From: Bradyrhizobium sp. ISRA464
GTDB taxonomy: Bacteria > Pseudomonadota > Alphaproteobacteria > Rhizobiales > Xanthobacteraceae
NCBI RefSeq assembly: GCF_029910095.1
Contig: NZ_CP094526.1
Location: forward strand, 4,712,001 to 4,776,000
Length of the DNA: 64,000 nucleotides
Direction of reading: 5' to 3'
Made by a program: the position numbers and the translations under genes. Positions within the stretch are counted from its first letter, which is position 1. Every line of letters starts with the position of its first letter. Of the stretch, positions 16,970-25,216 are shown piece after piece. Under the pieces are notes generated by a model that was not told where the DNA came from, searched no databases, and saw only the letters and a list, made by a program, of their open reading frames with translations.

Positions 16970-17664
16970 GCCGCGGTCCCCAGATACGCCGCGATGACGC
17001 GATGGTCGGCACGGATGGCTTCAGGCGTCCCCGTGGCAAGGTGCCGTCCGAGATCGAGCACGGTGACCATGCCGCAGCAGGCGAACACCGCGTCGACGTC
17101 GTGCTCGACCACGACGGCCGCGATCCTGCGCTCGCGGACGAGATCGCGCACATGCTCCAACAGGCGCAACGTCTCCGTGGCCGACAGACCGGCGCCCGGC
17201 TCGTCCATCAAGAGAAGACGCGGACGCCCGATCAGGGCGAGCGCTACGTCGACCCGCCGCTGCACACCATAGGCGATGCGCCCGGCTTTCTGGTCGAGAT
17301 AGCCGCCGAGATCCATGACCTCGATGACGTCGTCCACCCTGTCGTCGCCGAGATGTTGCGCAACGAGTTGAAGCTGCTCGTGCACGGTCAGATCCTGGAA
17401 GATACTGGTGCGCTGGAACGATCGCGCCATGCCTTGCCGACGACGCCAGCTGATCGAACGCCGCGTGATATCCTCGCCGCAATACCGAACTCGCCCGGAG
17501 GTCGGACGCCGGCGGCCGCAGATCGCATCAAGCAACGTGGACTTGCCTGCGCCATTCGGACCAATGATGCCGTGAAGCAGGCCATCGCCGCGGATCTCGA
17601 GATCGACATCGGTCAAAGCCCGCACCGAGCCATAGCTCACCGACAGTTTTTCGATCGCGAGCAT
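16966..17664 (-). CDS. ABC transporter ATPase, LivG type
   Basis: 232 residues. Walker A GPNGAGKST (35-43), LivG-type signature IAYGVQRRVDVALAL and Walker B LLLMDEPGAGLS. The typical Q-loop region MARSFQRTSIFQDLTVHEQL is present. The ATG at 17664 is chosen because the fold begins MLAIEKLSVSYG and it starts one base after the end of the permease gene (stop at 17666). Partner of the LivF-type ATPase in energising the importer. Confidence 0.9.
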   Translation of the reverse strand: MLAIEKLSVSYGSVRALTDVDLEIRGDGLLHGIIGPNGAGKSTLLDAICGRRRPTSGRVRYCGEDITRRSISWRRRQGMARSFQRTSIFQDLTVHEQLQLVAQHLGDDRVDDVIEVMDLGGYLDQKAGRIAYGVQRRVDVALALIGRPRLLLMDEPGAGLSATETLRLLEHVRDLVRERRIAAVVVEHDVDAVFACCGMVTVLDLGRHLATGTPEAIRADHRVIAAYLGTAA

Positions 17665-17665
17665 G

Positions 17666-18685
17666 TCAGGATGCCTCCCGCCGCCAGCCGAGCCGCTTCG
17701 ACAGGCCCGACAGCCCGCCGACGACACCACGCGGGAACACGACAATGAATACGACGATCGCAACACCGGTCAGAAGCTGCGTGAGCCCGCGCGCGCCAAA
17801 CTCGTCCTGCGCAAAGGAGAAGATCAGCCCGCCGAGAATCGGGCCGAGCGAACCGGAGATGCCACCGATCAGCGCGGCGACCAGGGTATTGGTGCTGACG
17901 AACAGCCCTAGGCTCTCCGGCGAAACGAAACCGGCATTGAGCACATGCAGGAAGCCGGCGATCGCAGCCACGATATTGACGAGCACATATCCGATCAGCC
18001 TTGGCAGGAAGGTATTGAAGCCCGAGAAGCGCATGCGCTCCTCGTTCTCCCTGATGGCGCGAAGCACCGCGCCGAGACGGGAACGTGCGATGGCCCAGAA
18101 TGCCAGTCCGACCAGGACGGTCACACCCCAGGCAAGCGACCAGAATTGCGCCGGATCAGCAAAGCGAACCGCGTCGATGCCGAGGACAGTTCCGTTGGTC
18201 CGAACAACCAGTCCGTCTGCGCCTCCGGTATAGTCGCGCAATCCCTCAAGCAGAACGGCATGACTGATCATCTCGCCGGCGGCGAGCGTCAGCATCATGA
18301 AGGCGAGCGGATTGGTCCGGACGATCAATGCGCCGAGCATGGCGGCATAGGCGAGAAGGATCAGGAACGCGACGCATAGCGCCGCTGTCGGCGTCAAGCC
18401 CCAATCGCTCATGCCGATCGCAAACAGATATCCGGCGCCGCCATAGATACTGGCCGAGCCGAGCGCCACCAGTCCGGCCTGGTTCATCAGGAAGGCAACG
18501 CTGAGCGCGAGCAAGCCCAGCAGGAGGCCTTCGCTGCCAAGCCGAAGCACGAAATCGCTGGCGAGATAGGTCGGAACGACCGCACCTGCGCCAAGCCCGA
18601 TCAGTCCGACGACAATGGCGAGCGAGAGCCGCGACAACGGGCCGCCGACCGTCGCCGTCGCAGATGCATGCAGGTCGTCAGTCAT
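17666..18685 (-). CDS. ABC transporter permease, LivM type
   Basis: 339 residues with about eight to ten hydrophobic segments and the LivM cytoplasmic coupling motif (LRAIRENEERMRFSGFN). The ATG at 18685 is given as start, but an in-frame TTG at 18700, overlapping the stop of the LivH-type gene, has the better ribosome site (GGGAGGG) and would add five residues. Inner-membrane channel component with the LivH-type permease. Second gene of the liv-type operon. Confidence 0.87.
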   Translation of the reverse strand: MTDDLHASATATVGGPLSRLSLAIVVGLIGLGAGAVVPTYLASDFVLRLGSEGLLLGLLALSVAFLMNQAGLVALGSASIYGGAGYLFAIGMSDWGLTPTAALCVAFLILLAYAAMLGALIVRTNPLAFMMLTLAAGEMISHAVLLEGLRDYTGGADGLVVRTNGTVLGIDAVRFADPAQFWSLAWGVTVLVGLAFWAIARSRLGAVLRAIRENEERMRFSGFNTFLPRLIGYVLVNIVAAIAGFLHVLNAGFVSPESLGLFVSTNTLVAALIGGISGSLGPILGGLIFSFAQDEFGARGLTQLLTGVAIVVFIVVFPRGVVGGLSGLSKRLGWRREAS

Positions 18686-18696
18686 CGTGCCGTTGC

Positions 18697-19593
18697 TCAA
18701 CTCATAACCCTCCCGCGTCCGATCCCGCCCGGCGCGATCAGCAGCACAACCATCAGCAGGATGTAGGGCACGAGCGCCGCGAGATTGGGCAGAAACACCG
18801 ATCCCGCCACCTGAACGAAGCCGAACAGCAGGGCCGCGATGATTGCGCCGCCGATGCTGCCGGTGCCGCCGATCACCACGATGATCAGGCAGTTCACGAT
18901 CATCACGACGTCCATTCCCGGATCGACCGACAGATAAGGCCCGGCCAATACGCCGGCGATGCCCGCGAAGGCCGTGCTGAGGCTGGTCACGAGCAGACTC
19001 AGGCGGTCGGCATTGATACCCATCATGCGCGCGACCGACGGATCCTGACTGACCGCGCGCACATACAGTCCCGACGACGTCCACCGAAGCCACAAGGCGA
19101 GCAGCGCGCAGGAGCCGAGCCCCATCACGATCAGGAAGAGGCGATAGACCGGATAGGACAAGTGCAGGATGGTCACGGAGCCGGAAAGGATTTTTGGCGC
19201 ATCGACGCTGCGCGCCTCGCCGCCGTAGATGTAGATGATGATCTGGCCGAGGATGATGCCCAGGCCCAAGGTGACCAGCGCCACTTCGATGTGCGAGCGT
19301 CGCTGCAACGGCCGCAGCGCCAGATACTCGAACGCTATTCCGAGAAGCGCCAGCAGGATCGGAACGAGCAGCAGCGCCAGCCAGAATCCGCCGACAAGGG
19401 CAATCGTGTAGCCGAGATAGGCGCCGAGCATGTAGATCGCGCCGTGGCCGAAATTGATGACGTCGCGCAGGCCGTAGATCAAGGCGAGCCCGCTCGACAG
19501 CATGATCAGCAGAGAGGCGAGTGCCAGCGAATTCGCGATCAGCAGCGCGATCACGGCAGCGATCTCCTGCCTGGGTGCATTCCGCGACGGCAT
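18697..19593 (-). CDS. ABC transporter permease, LivH type
   Basis: About 298 residues, LivH-type permease. It has a first membrane helix IANSLALASLLIMLSSG, the conserved GLRDVINFGHGAIYMLGAY and the coupling loop RAVSQDPSVARMMGINADRLS. The start is uncertain: the ATG at 19593 leaves a normal short tail before helix 1 but lacks a clear ribosome site, while a GTG at 19692 with GAAGG nearby would add 33 polar residues. First gene of the liv-type operon; the operator-like palindromes at 19746 and 19761 lie upstream. Confidence 0.82.
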   Translation of the reverse strand: MPSRNAPRQEIAAVIALLIANSLALASLLIMLSSGLALIYGLRDVINFGHGAIYMLGAYLGYTIALVGGFWLALLLVPILLALLGIAFEYLALRPLQRRSHIEVALVTLGLGIILGQIIIYIYGGEARSVDAPKILSGSVTILHLSYPVYRLFLIVMGLGSCALLALWLRWTSSGLYVRAVSQDPSVARMMGINADRLSLLVTSLSTAFAGIAGVLAGPYLSVDPGMDVVMIVNCLIIVVIGGTGSIGGAIIAALLFGFVQVAGSVFLPNLAALVPYILLMVVLLIAPGGIGRGRVMS

Positions 19594-19745
19594 GCGACCG
19601 TTCGATGCGCCGCCAGTCTGCGCGCTTGACCTCGCAAAGGGCCCTCCCGCCATTGCTCGGTGTCCGCAGCGGATTTCAATCGCGCCCGGCACCAGCCTTC
19701 AGCATTTCCCCGTCCTGTCGGACGACCTCGAGTTCGACGCTCGAT

Positions 19746-19763
19746 TAGTACACTGGTTTATCA
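19746..19763. promoter_or_regulatory. Island palindrome, site 3 (liv operon / MaoC divergent promoter)
   Basis: TAGTACAC-TG-GTTTATCA matches 13 of 16 positions; the left half is perfect. It lies between the divergent liv operon and the HSD4-like hydratase gene. A second, weaker right half (CTAGTGTTCA, 19768-19777) follows within 15 bases, so two tandem sites are possible. Confidence 0.65.
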
Positions 19764-19865
19764 TATACTAGTGTTCACCGCAAATCCAAATCGGGACCCC
19801 TCGCTGCGGCATCTCGTGCACAGCGGCGCCTCGTCAGAGGCGCGCGAGCATTACCGGAGCCCCCT

Positions 19866-20732
19866 ATGGACCTTGATCATGTCGTCGCCCGGCGCTTCGC
19901 GCCGATCCACCAAACCTACGATTGGCGCGATTCCGCCCTCTACGCGCTCGGCCTTGGCATGGGCGACGATCCGCTGGACGAGGACGAATTGGCCTATGTG
20001 TACGAAGGCCGCGATCAACGCGCCGTGCCCAGCATGAGCGTGACGCTCGGCTGGCCGCCGCTGTGGATCGCCGAGCCCAAAACGGGGATTGCCTGGACCA
20101 AGGCCCTGCATGGCGAGCAGCGCCTCACGCTGCATCGCCCGCTTCCGGTCAGCGCATCCATTCGCGCCGAGCACCGTGTCAGCGCGGTCGAAGACAAGGG
20201 ACGGACGCGCGGCGCCCTCCTCTATTTCGATACCGAGCTGTTCGACGCCGCCAGCGGCGAGCGACTGGCAACCCTTCGGGCGACGGAATTCCTGCGCGGC
20301 GACGGCGGCTGCGGCAACTACGGTTTGCCGCCCGCCGCGATTGCGCCGATTGGTAGCGACGGGAAACCCAGCGCCAGCATCGCCTATCGAACGCCGCACC
20401 AGGCCGCCTTGCTGTATCGCCTTGTCAGCCGCGACTACATGCCAATCCACGCCGACCCGGCGGTGGCTCGCGAGGCCGGCTTTGACCGCCCGATCTCGCA
20501 CGGCCTGAACACGCTGGGCCTCGCCTGCCGCGCCATCTTGAAGCGTTACGCTTCCGGTCGTCCCGAGCTGATTGACGCGATGGCAGCACGATTTGTCGCG
20601 CCCGCATTTCCCGGCGACACGATCCGGATTGACATGTTTGAGGAAGGCGATGTCATCAGGTTCAGGGCGTGGGCGCCGGAGCGGCACACTATGGTGATCG
20701 ATCGCGGCGAATGCCGGCTAACGGCGGCCTGA
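19866..20732 (+). CDS. HSD4-type MaoC (R)-specific enoyl-CoA hydratase, copy 1
   Basis: 288 residues with two hot-dog halves, like the hydratase-2 domain of peroxisomal multifunctional enzyme 2. The C-terminal half carries the hydratase motif YMPIHADPAVAREAGFDRPISHG (Asp and His conserved; the usual Asn is Met here). It hydrates long or branched 2-enoyl-CoAs to (R)-3-hydroxyacyl-CoAs, which suits side-chain beta-oxidation. The ATG at 19866 follows CCGGAG. It is intact, whereas its paralogue at 44872 is frameshifted. Convergent with the kinase-like gene at 20764. Confidence 0.86.
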   Translation: MDLDHVVARRFAPIHQTYDWRDSALYALGLGMGDDPLDEDELAYVYEGRDQRAVPSMSVTLGWPPLWIAEPKTGIAWTKALHGEQRLTLHRPLPVSASIRAEHRVSAVEDKGRTRGALLYFDTELFDAASGERLATLRATEFLRGDGGCGNYGLPPAAIAPIGSDGKPSASIAYRTPHQAALLYRLVSRDYMPIHADPAVAREAGFDRPISHGLNTLGLACRAILKRYASGRPELIDAMAARFVAPAFPGDTIRIDMFEEGDVIRFRAWAPERHTMVIDRGECRLTAA

Positions 20733-20763
20733 TGGGCCGCCGGTCCCCTTTCGTCGACGCCGA

Positions 20764-21936
20764 TCAGCTGCGCAACGAATCCAGATCGGCCATCGCCGTC
20801 GAGATTCGCTCGATCATCGCGAGCGTCGTCGCCTCCGACTGCATGGCCGGCAACAAAGGCGAATGGCACAACGTAATCGTCCACATCAGGAGCGCATGCA
20901 CCATCTGCTGCCGATAGTTGAGGAAACTTCGGTCGAAGTCTGGCCTGGTCCCCGTCAATGCGGCGAACCGGTCGAGATAGCGACGGAGCAGGTCCTTCTC
21001 CCAGTTGCGGCGGTCGTCCGGTGTCAGCGCCGCCGTCACGGCATAGGAAAAGTCCCGCGACCAGTGACCGCGGGCAAGGCACTGCCAATCGCATAGGCCC
21101 ATCTTCCCCGCCCCCGTGCGGTACCAATTGCCGATATGCACGTCGGAATGGATCAGTCCCTGCGGCTCGTTGTCGTGGACAGCAAGCGCTTGCACAGCGG
21201 CCGGCCAGACCGCGTCACGCTGCGCGAGCACGCTCTTCGGGATGACATGCGCGGCAGCATCGAACGCCTTTCGGGTGTAGTGCTCGAGGCTCATCTTTTC
21301 CGCGCCGATGGTGAACCAGCGCGGATAGCTGGCAACCCACGGATACCGTGCCGAAAGCTCGCTAACGCCGTAGAAGCGCGCATGCAGCGCGGCGAGAACA
21401 TCGACCATGTCCTCAGCCATCTCGCGGTCAACGTAGGTCTTGTAGTTGCAAAAGGTCGCCGATTTGGTTGCGACCATGTCCTCCAGGAGAAGAATCGAGG
21501 CGTAGGTCTGGCGATCGAACGCCGCGTGATAGCCGATCGGCGCCTCGATCTCAAGCTGCGGCCGCAGCTGCATGTAGAAGCGGCCCTCGACCCGCGCGGT
21601 GCCATTGAAGCCGCCGATCATGCGTGTGACGACGCTCGGCAGCGACTTCGTGAACATCGACCGCGGCAAGCCTGCGCGCTGGCCCGCGTCGTTGTACCTG
21701 ACGATCAACTGGTGGCGTTCGTGCGTCCCGGCGCTCGCAGGCTTCACCACGACGTCGGTGACGACAGCGCCGGGACTTCTTTGACAGAGCACGGCGGTCA
21801 GCCACTCCGGCGTGACGGCCCCGGGCGAGCACGGAACATCCTCCGCGCGGCGGGCCTTCGGCCGCATCAGACGTTCGAAGGCGACGCGCCCGCCAATCTT
21901 CAGCGCGGCCAGTGCCGTTGCGCCCGAGGCAGCCAT
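20764..21936 (-). CDS. Phosphotransferase family protein (ecdysteroid-kinase/APH fold)
   Basis: 390 residues with a kinase-like fold. Brenner loop IHSDVHIGNWY and metal motif GLCDWQCLARGHWSRDFSY are intact. It belongs to the loosely defined EcKinase/CHK-like group of small-molecule kinases and differs clearly from the ACAD10/11-type phosphotransferase at 8229. The ATG at 21936 follows GGGAGGG. It is transcribed leftward from the divergent promoter shared with a binding-protein gene, with palindromes at 21992 and 22150. It may phosphorylate a hydroxyl on the substrate or an intermediate; the target is unknown. Confidence 0.78.
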   Translation of the reverse strand: MAASGATALAALKIGGRVAFERLMRPKARRAEDVPCSPGAVTPEWLTAVLCQRSPGAVVTDVVVKPASAGTHERHQLIVRYNDAGQRAGLPRSMFTKSLPSVVTRMIGGFNGTARVEGRFYMQLRPQLEIEAPIGYHAAFDRQTYASILLLEDMVATKSATFCNYKTYVDREMAEDMVDVLAALHARFYGVSELSARYPWVASYPRWFTIGAEKMSLEHYTRKAFDAAAHVIPKSVLAQRDAVWPAAVQALAVHDNEPQGLIHSDVHIGNWYRTGAGKMGLCDWQCLARGHWSRDFSYAVTAALTPDDRRNWEKDLLRRYLDRFAALTGTRPDFDRSFLNYRQQMVHALLMWTITLCHSPLLPAMQSEATTLAMIERISTAMADLDSLRS

Positions 21937-21991
21937 GTTCCCTCCCTTCGCCGGCGAGCGGTCGCACAGCTTGCGACGCGCGCCCGACATT

Positions 21992-22009
21992 TCGTACGCT
22001 TACGTACTA
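21992..22009. promoter_or_regulatory. Island palindrome, site 4 (upstream of kinase-like gene)
   Basis: TCGTACGC-TT-ACGTACTA matches 12 of 16 positions. It lies 55 bases before the start at 21936. Confidence 0.6.
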
Positions 22010-22149
22010 TCTGAACCACAATCGCGGTGACGTCAAGGCGAAGGTCGCGCCGAAATGCGGATCGCCAGCCGGCGGTCTCCTAGTTGCAGCGCGATGCATT
22101 CCGAGGGGCGCAGCGACTGGCACAATCCGCATTTTCGACTTCCAAGATA

Positions 22150-22167
22150 TCGTACTATAGTGTACTG
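22150..22167. promoter_or_regulatory. Island palindrome, site 5 (upstream of binding protein/thiolase operon)
   Basis: TCGTACTA-TA-GTGTACTG matches 12 of 16 positions. It lies 28 bases before the ATG at 22196, where bound protein would block transcription start. Confidence 0.65.
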
Positions 22168-22195
22168 CTCGTCGCATGTAAAACAAGAAAGCGAT

Positions 22196-23404
22196 ATGGG
22201 AGCCGGCATGAGAACTTCGATTTTGGTCAGCGCTTCGATCCTGTTCCTATCCGGCGCGGCATTCGAGGCCGGCGCCGCCGAAAAGCAATATGGCCCAGGT
22301 GTTACCGACACCGAGATCAAGATCGGCCAGACCGTCCCCTATAGCGGGCCGGCATCGGCCTTCTCGAGCTATGGCCGCGTGATGACCGGCTATTTCCAGA
22401 TGCTGAATGAGGCGGGTGGAATCAACGGCAGGAAAGTCAACCTGATCTCCCTCGACAACGCGTTCAGCCCGCCCAAGGCCATCGAACAGACCCGCAAGCT
22501 GATCGATGACGACGGCGTTCTGGCCGAGGTCGGGACCGTGGGCACCGTGCCCAACGTGGCCGTTCAAAAATATCTCAACCAGAACAAGGTGCCCCAGGTC
22601 TTCATCTCGGCCGGCGGCCGCCGCTTCAACGACCCGCGGAGCTTCCCATGGACTGTGCCGTTCTACCCGCCGTTCGAGATGGAGGGCGCCACCTTCGGCA
22701 AGTTCATTCTCAAGAAGATGCCGAATGCCAGGATCGCCGTGCTCTACCAGAACGACGACTACGGCAAGGACTACCTTACCGGCCTCAAGGCCGGCTTGGG
22801 CTCTGATGGTCAGGCGAAGATCGTGGCGGAAGCCTCCTACGAGCTCAGCTATCCGACGATCGATTCCGAGATCCTCAAGCTCAAGGCCGCGGGCGCCGAT
22901 ACGCTGGTCTATTTCACGACGCCGAAATTTGCGGCCCAGGGGATCAAGAAGGCGAGCGAGATAAACTGGAAGCCGGTGCAGTTCCTGGCCAGCCCCGTCA
23001 ACTCGATCCAGGGCGTGCTGACGCCTGCCGGGCTCGACAACGTCCAGGGCGCCTATACGACCCAATTCGCCAAGCAGGCCAACGATCCCGCCTGGGCTGA
23101 GGATGCAGAGGTGAAGGACTACGTCGCCTTCATGAAGAAATGGGCCCCGAACGACAGCCCGAACGACTTCATTGCGCTGTCCGGCTACATCAATGCGCAG
23201 GCCATCGCAAAAGGCCTGCAGCGATGCGGTGACAATCTGACCCGCGAGAACCTGCTCGCGCAGGCGACAAGCTTCAACAAGGAGCGTGTCGGCATGCTCC
23301 TTCCGGGAATCGAGCTCACCAATTCCAAGGAGAACTATGCCCCCTACCGCTCCTTGCGCATGGCCATCTTCGACAAGACGTCCTGGAAGCTGCTCGACGA
23401 GTAG
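22196..23404 (+). CDS. ABC transporter substrate-binding protein (Peripla_BP_6), second receptor
   Basis: 402 residues with a signal peptide (MGAGMRTS, hydrophobic ILVSASILFLSGAAF, then EAGAAEKQYG). The mature start YGPGVTDTEIKIGQTVPYSGP is shared almost word for word with the broken receptor gene at 43454. An ATG at 22208 is an alternative start; longer frames upstream would run through the operator at 22150. No permease or ATPase gene accompanies it, so it probably docks on the liv-type permease of this island. First gene of an operon with thiolase and DUF35 genes. Confidence 0.86.
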   Translation: MGAGMRTSILVSASILFLSGAAFEAGAAEKQYGPGVTDTEIKIGQTVPYSGPASAFSSYGRVMTGYFQMLNEAGGINGRKVNLISLDNAFSPPKAIEQTRKLIDDDGVLAEVGTVGTVPNVAVQKYLNQNKVPQVFISAGGRRFNDPRSFPWTVPFYPPFEMEGATFGKFILKKMPNARIAVLYQNDDYGKDYLTGLKAGLGSDGQAKIVAEASYELSYPTIDSEILKLKAAGADTLVYFTTPKFAAQGIKKASEINWKPVQFLASPVNSIQGVLTPAGLDNVQGAYTTQFAKQANDPAWAEDAEVKDYVAFMKKWAPNDSPNDFIALSGYINAQAIAKGLQRCGDNLTRENLLAQATSFNKERVGMLLPGIELTNSKENYAPYRSLRMAIFDKTSWKLLDE

Positions 23405-23473
23405 CGGTGGCGATGGCCTGCCGGGTACGCCGGGCAGACGCAAACGGCAGAACAAAGCGAACGGAGACCTTCG

Positions 23474-24622
23474 TTGACCATCAAAGGTAAGGCATACATA
23501 GCCGGGATCTATGAGCACCCAACTCGGCACGCGCCGGACAAATCCACCGCACAACTCCATGCCGAGGTCGCCAAGGGCGCAATCGAGGATGCCGGGCTTA
23601 CCAAGGACGACATCGACGGCTACTTCTTCTCCGGCGATGCGCCGGGCGGCGCCTGGCCGATGGTCGATTATCTCGGGTTGAAGGTACGTCACGTCGACGG
23701 CACGGATACCGGCGGCTGCTCCTACATCATCCATCTCGGGCACGCGGCCGAGGCGATCGCGGCCGGAAAATGTTCGATTGCGCTCATCACGCTTGCGGGC
23801 AAGCCGCGCACCGGTCCCGCGCAGGTGCGTGCCCCGGGCGCCGAGGCCGATTTCGAGACCGCCTATGGCGCAACCACCCACAACGCCTACGGCATGTGCG
23901 CCATGCGCCACATGCACGACTATGGCACCACAAGCGAGCAGCTCGCCTGGATCAAGGTCGCTGCCTCGCATCACGCGCAATACAATCCGCATGCGATGCT
24001 GAAAGACGTCGTCACCGTCGAGGATGTCGTTAACTCGCCAATGATTTCCGATCCGCTGCACAGGCTCGACTGCTGCGTCGTCACGGACGGCGGCGGCGCG
24101 CTGATCGTGACCACGCCAGAGATCGCCAAGAGCCTGAAGAAGCCTTTAGTGCGCCTGATCGGCCATGGTGAGGCAATGAAGGGTCCCCGTGGCGGTAAGG
24201 ATCTCGATCTCACTTACTCCGCCGGCGTCTGGTCCGGCCCGCGCGCCTTCGAGGAGGCCGGCATCACGCCGAAGGACATCAAATACGCCTCGATCTATGA
24301 CAGCTTCACCATCACGGTGTTGATGCAGCTCGAGGACCTCGGCTTCTGCAAGAAGGGCGAGGGCGGCAAGTTCGTCGCCGATGGCAACCTGATCTCCGGT
24401 GTCGGCAGGCTGCCGTTCAACACCGACGGTGGTGGCCTGTGCAGCAACCATCCCGTCAACCGCGGCGGCATGACCAAGATCATCGAGGCCGTCAGGCAGT
24501 TGCGCGGCGAGGCGCATCCGAAGGTGCAGGTCAAGAACTGCGATCTCGCCATCGCCCACGGCACCGGCGGCCTGCTTGGCGTCCGCCACGCCGCCTCGAC
24601 GGCCATTCTGGAGCGCGTGTGA
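23474..24622 (+). CDS. SCP-x/lipid-transfer type thiolase
   Basis: 382 residues of the thiolase fold. The nucleophilic Cys82 stands in DTGGCSYI, and AHGTGGLLG near the end is the HGxGG motif. This subgroup works with a DUF35 protein and cleaves 3-oxoacyl-CoAs with branched, steroid or aromatic side chains, or acts as a retro-aldolase. The start is a TTG at 23474, supported by GGAG seven bases before it. Its TGA overlaps the ATG of the DUF35 gene by one base, so the pair is coupled. Confidence 0.86.
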   Translation: MTIKGKAYIAGIYEHPTRHAPDKSTAQLHAEVAKGAIEDAGLTKDDIDGYFFSGDAPGGAWPMVDYLGLKVRHVDGTDTGGCSYIIHLGHAAEAIAAGKCSIALITLAGKPRTGPAQVRAPGAEADFETAYGATTHNAYGMCAMRHMHDYGTTSEQLAWIKVAASHHAQYNPHAMLKDVVTVEDVVNSPMISDPLHRLDCCVVTDGGGALIVTTPEIAKSLKKPLVRLIGHGEAMKGPRGGKDLDLTYSAGVWSGPRAFEEAGITPKDIKYASIYDSFTITVLMQLEDLGFCKKGEGGKFVADGNLISGVGRLPFNTDGGGLCSNHPVNRGGMTKIIEAVRQLRGEAHPKVQVKNCDLAIAHGTGGLLGVRHAASTAILERV

Positions 24623-25083
24623 TGAGTGAAGCGAAAAAATATCCGGCCCCGACGACCAATCCCGAGACCACGCCGTTCTGGGAGGCCGCGAAGGCGGGAA
24701 GGTTCCTGATCAAGCGCTGCACCGCCTGTGGCGAAGCGCACTACTTCCCGCGCGCGATCTGTCCGTTCTGCTTCTCCGACAAGACGGTGTGGGAGGAGTC
24801 TTCGGGCGAGGGCACGATCTACAACACCTACAGCCTGATGCGGAAGTCGCCGACCGGGCCTTATGCGATCGGCTACGTCACGCTGAAGGAGGGTCCGTCG
24901 CTCCAGACCAATTTCGTCGATTGCGATCTCACGACGCTGAAGATCGGCCAGAAGGTGAAGGTGGTGTTCAAGCCGACGGATGGCGCGCCGCTGCCGTTCT
25001 TCACGCCGGCCCGACTTCTTCCCTTCTCCCCTTGTGGGAGAAGGTGGCGCGAAGCGCCGGATGAGGGGTTTGTCTCCGCGTAG
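24622..25083 (+). CDS. DUF35 OB-fold / zinc-ribbon acyl-CoA-associated protein
   Basis: 153 residues. The rubredoxin-like zinc ribbon (Cys33, Cys36, Cys47, Cys50) precedes an OB-fold (about 60-130). DUF35 proteins form complexes with SCP-x-type thiolases and are needed for their activity. From about residue 133 the reading frame enters the dispersed inverted repeat at 25021, so the last 20 or so residues (LLPFSPCGRRWREAPDEGF...) come from the repeat rather than from the family. The overlapping junction with the thiolase gene supports a joint complex. Confidence 0.84.
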   Translation: MSEAKKYPAPTTNPETTPFWEAAKAGRFLIKRCTACGEAHYFPRAICPFCFSDKTVWEESSGEGTIYNTYSLMRKSPTGPYAIGYVTLKEGPSLQTNFVDCDLTTLKIGQKVKVVFKPTDGAPLPFFTPARLLPFSPCGRRWREAPDEGFVSA

Positions 25084-25164
25084 GGATTTTCGATGCGGAG
25101 CCAACCCCTCACCCAAGGAGCTTGTTGCGCAGCTCTCGCTGCCCTCTCCCACAAGGGGAGAGGG
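25021..25164. repeat. Dispersed inverted-repeat element, copy 3 (divergent arms)
   Basis: The left arm around 25021-25044 (cttctccccttgtgggagaa core) and right arm 25142-25164 are inverted, with about two mismatches over 23 bases. They are a variant of the arms at 2563 and 3311 (core ttgtggg in place of ttgcggg). The element overlaps the 3' end of the DUF35 gene and separates it from the convergent CoA-transferase gene, where it may also terminate transcription. Confidence 0.65.
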
Positions 25165-25216
25165 CACAACGACCGGCATCTTCGCTCGCGGATGTAGCTT
25201 CCGGCACGCGCCGTTA

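Noticed and set aside
22247..24061. A 604-codon open frame on the minus strand across the receptor and thiolase genes
   Set aside because: It mirrors well-supported genes on the other strand, has no ribosome site or family text, and long antisense frames are common in GC-rich DNA.
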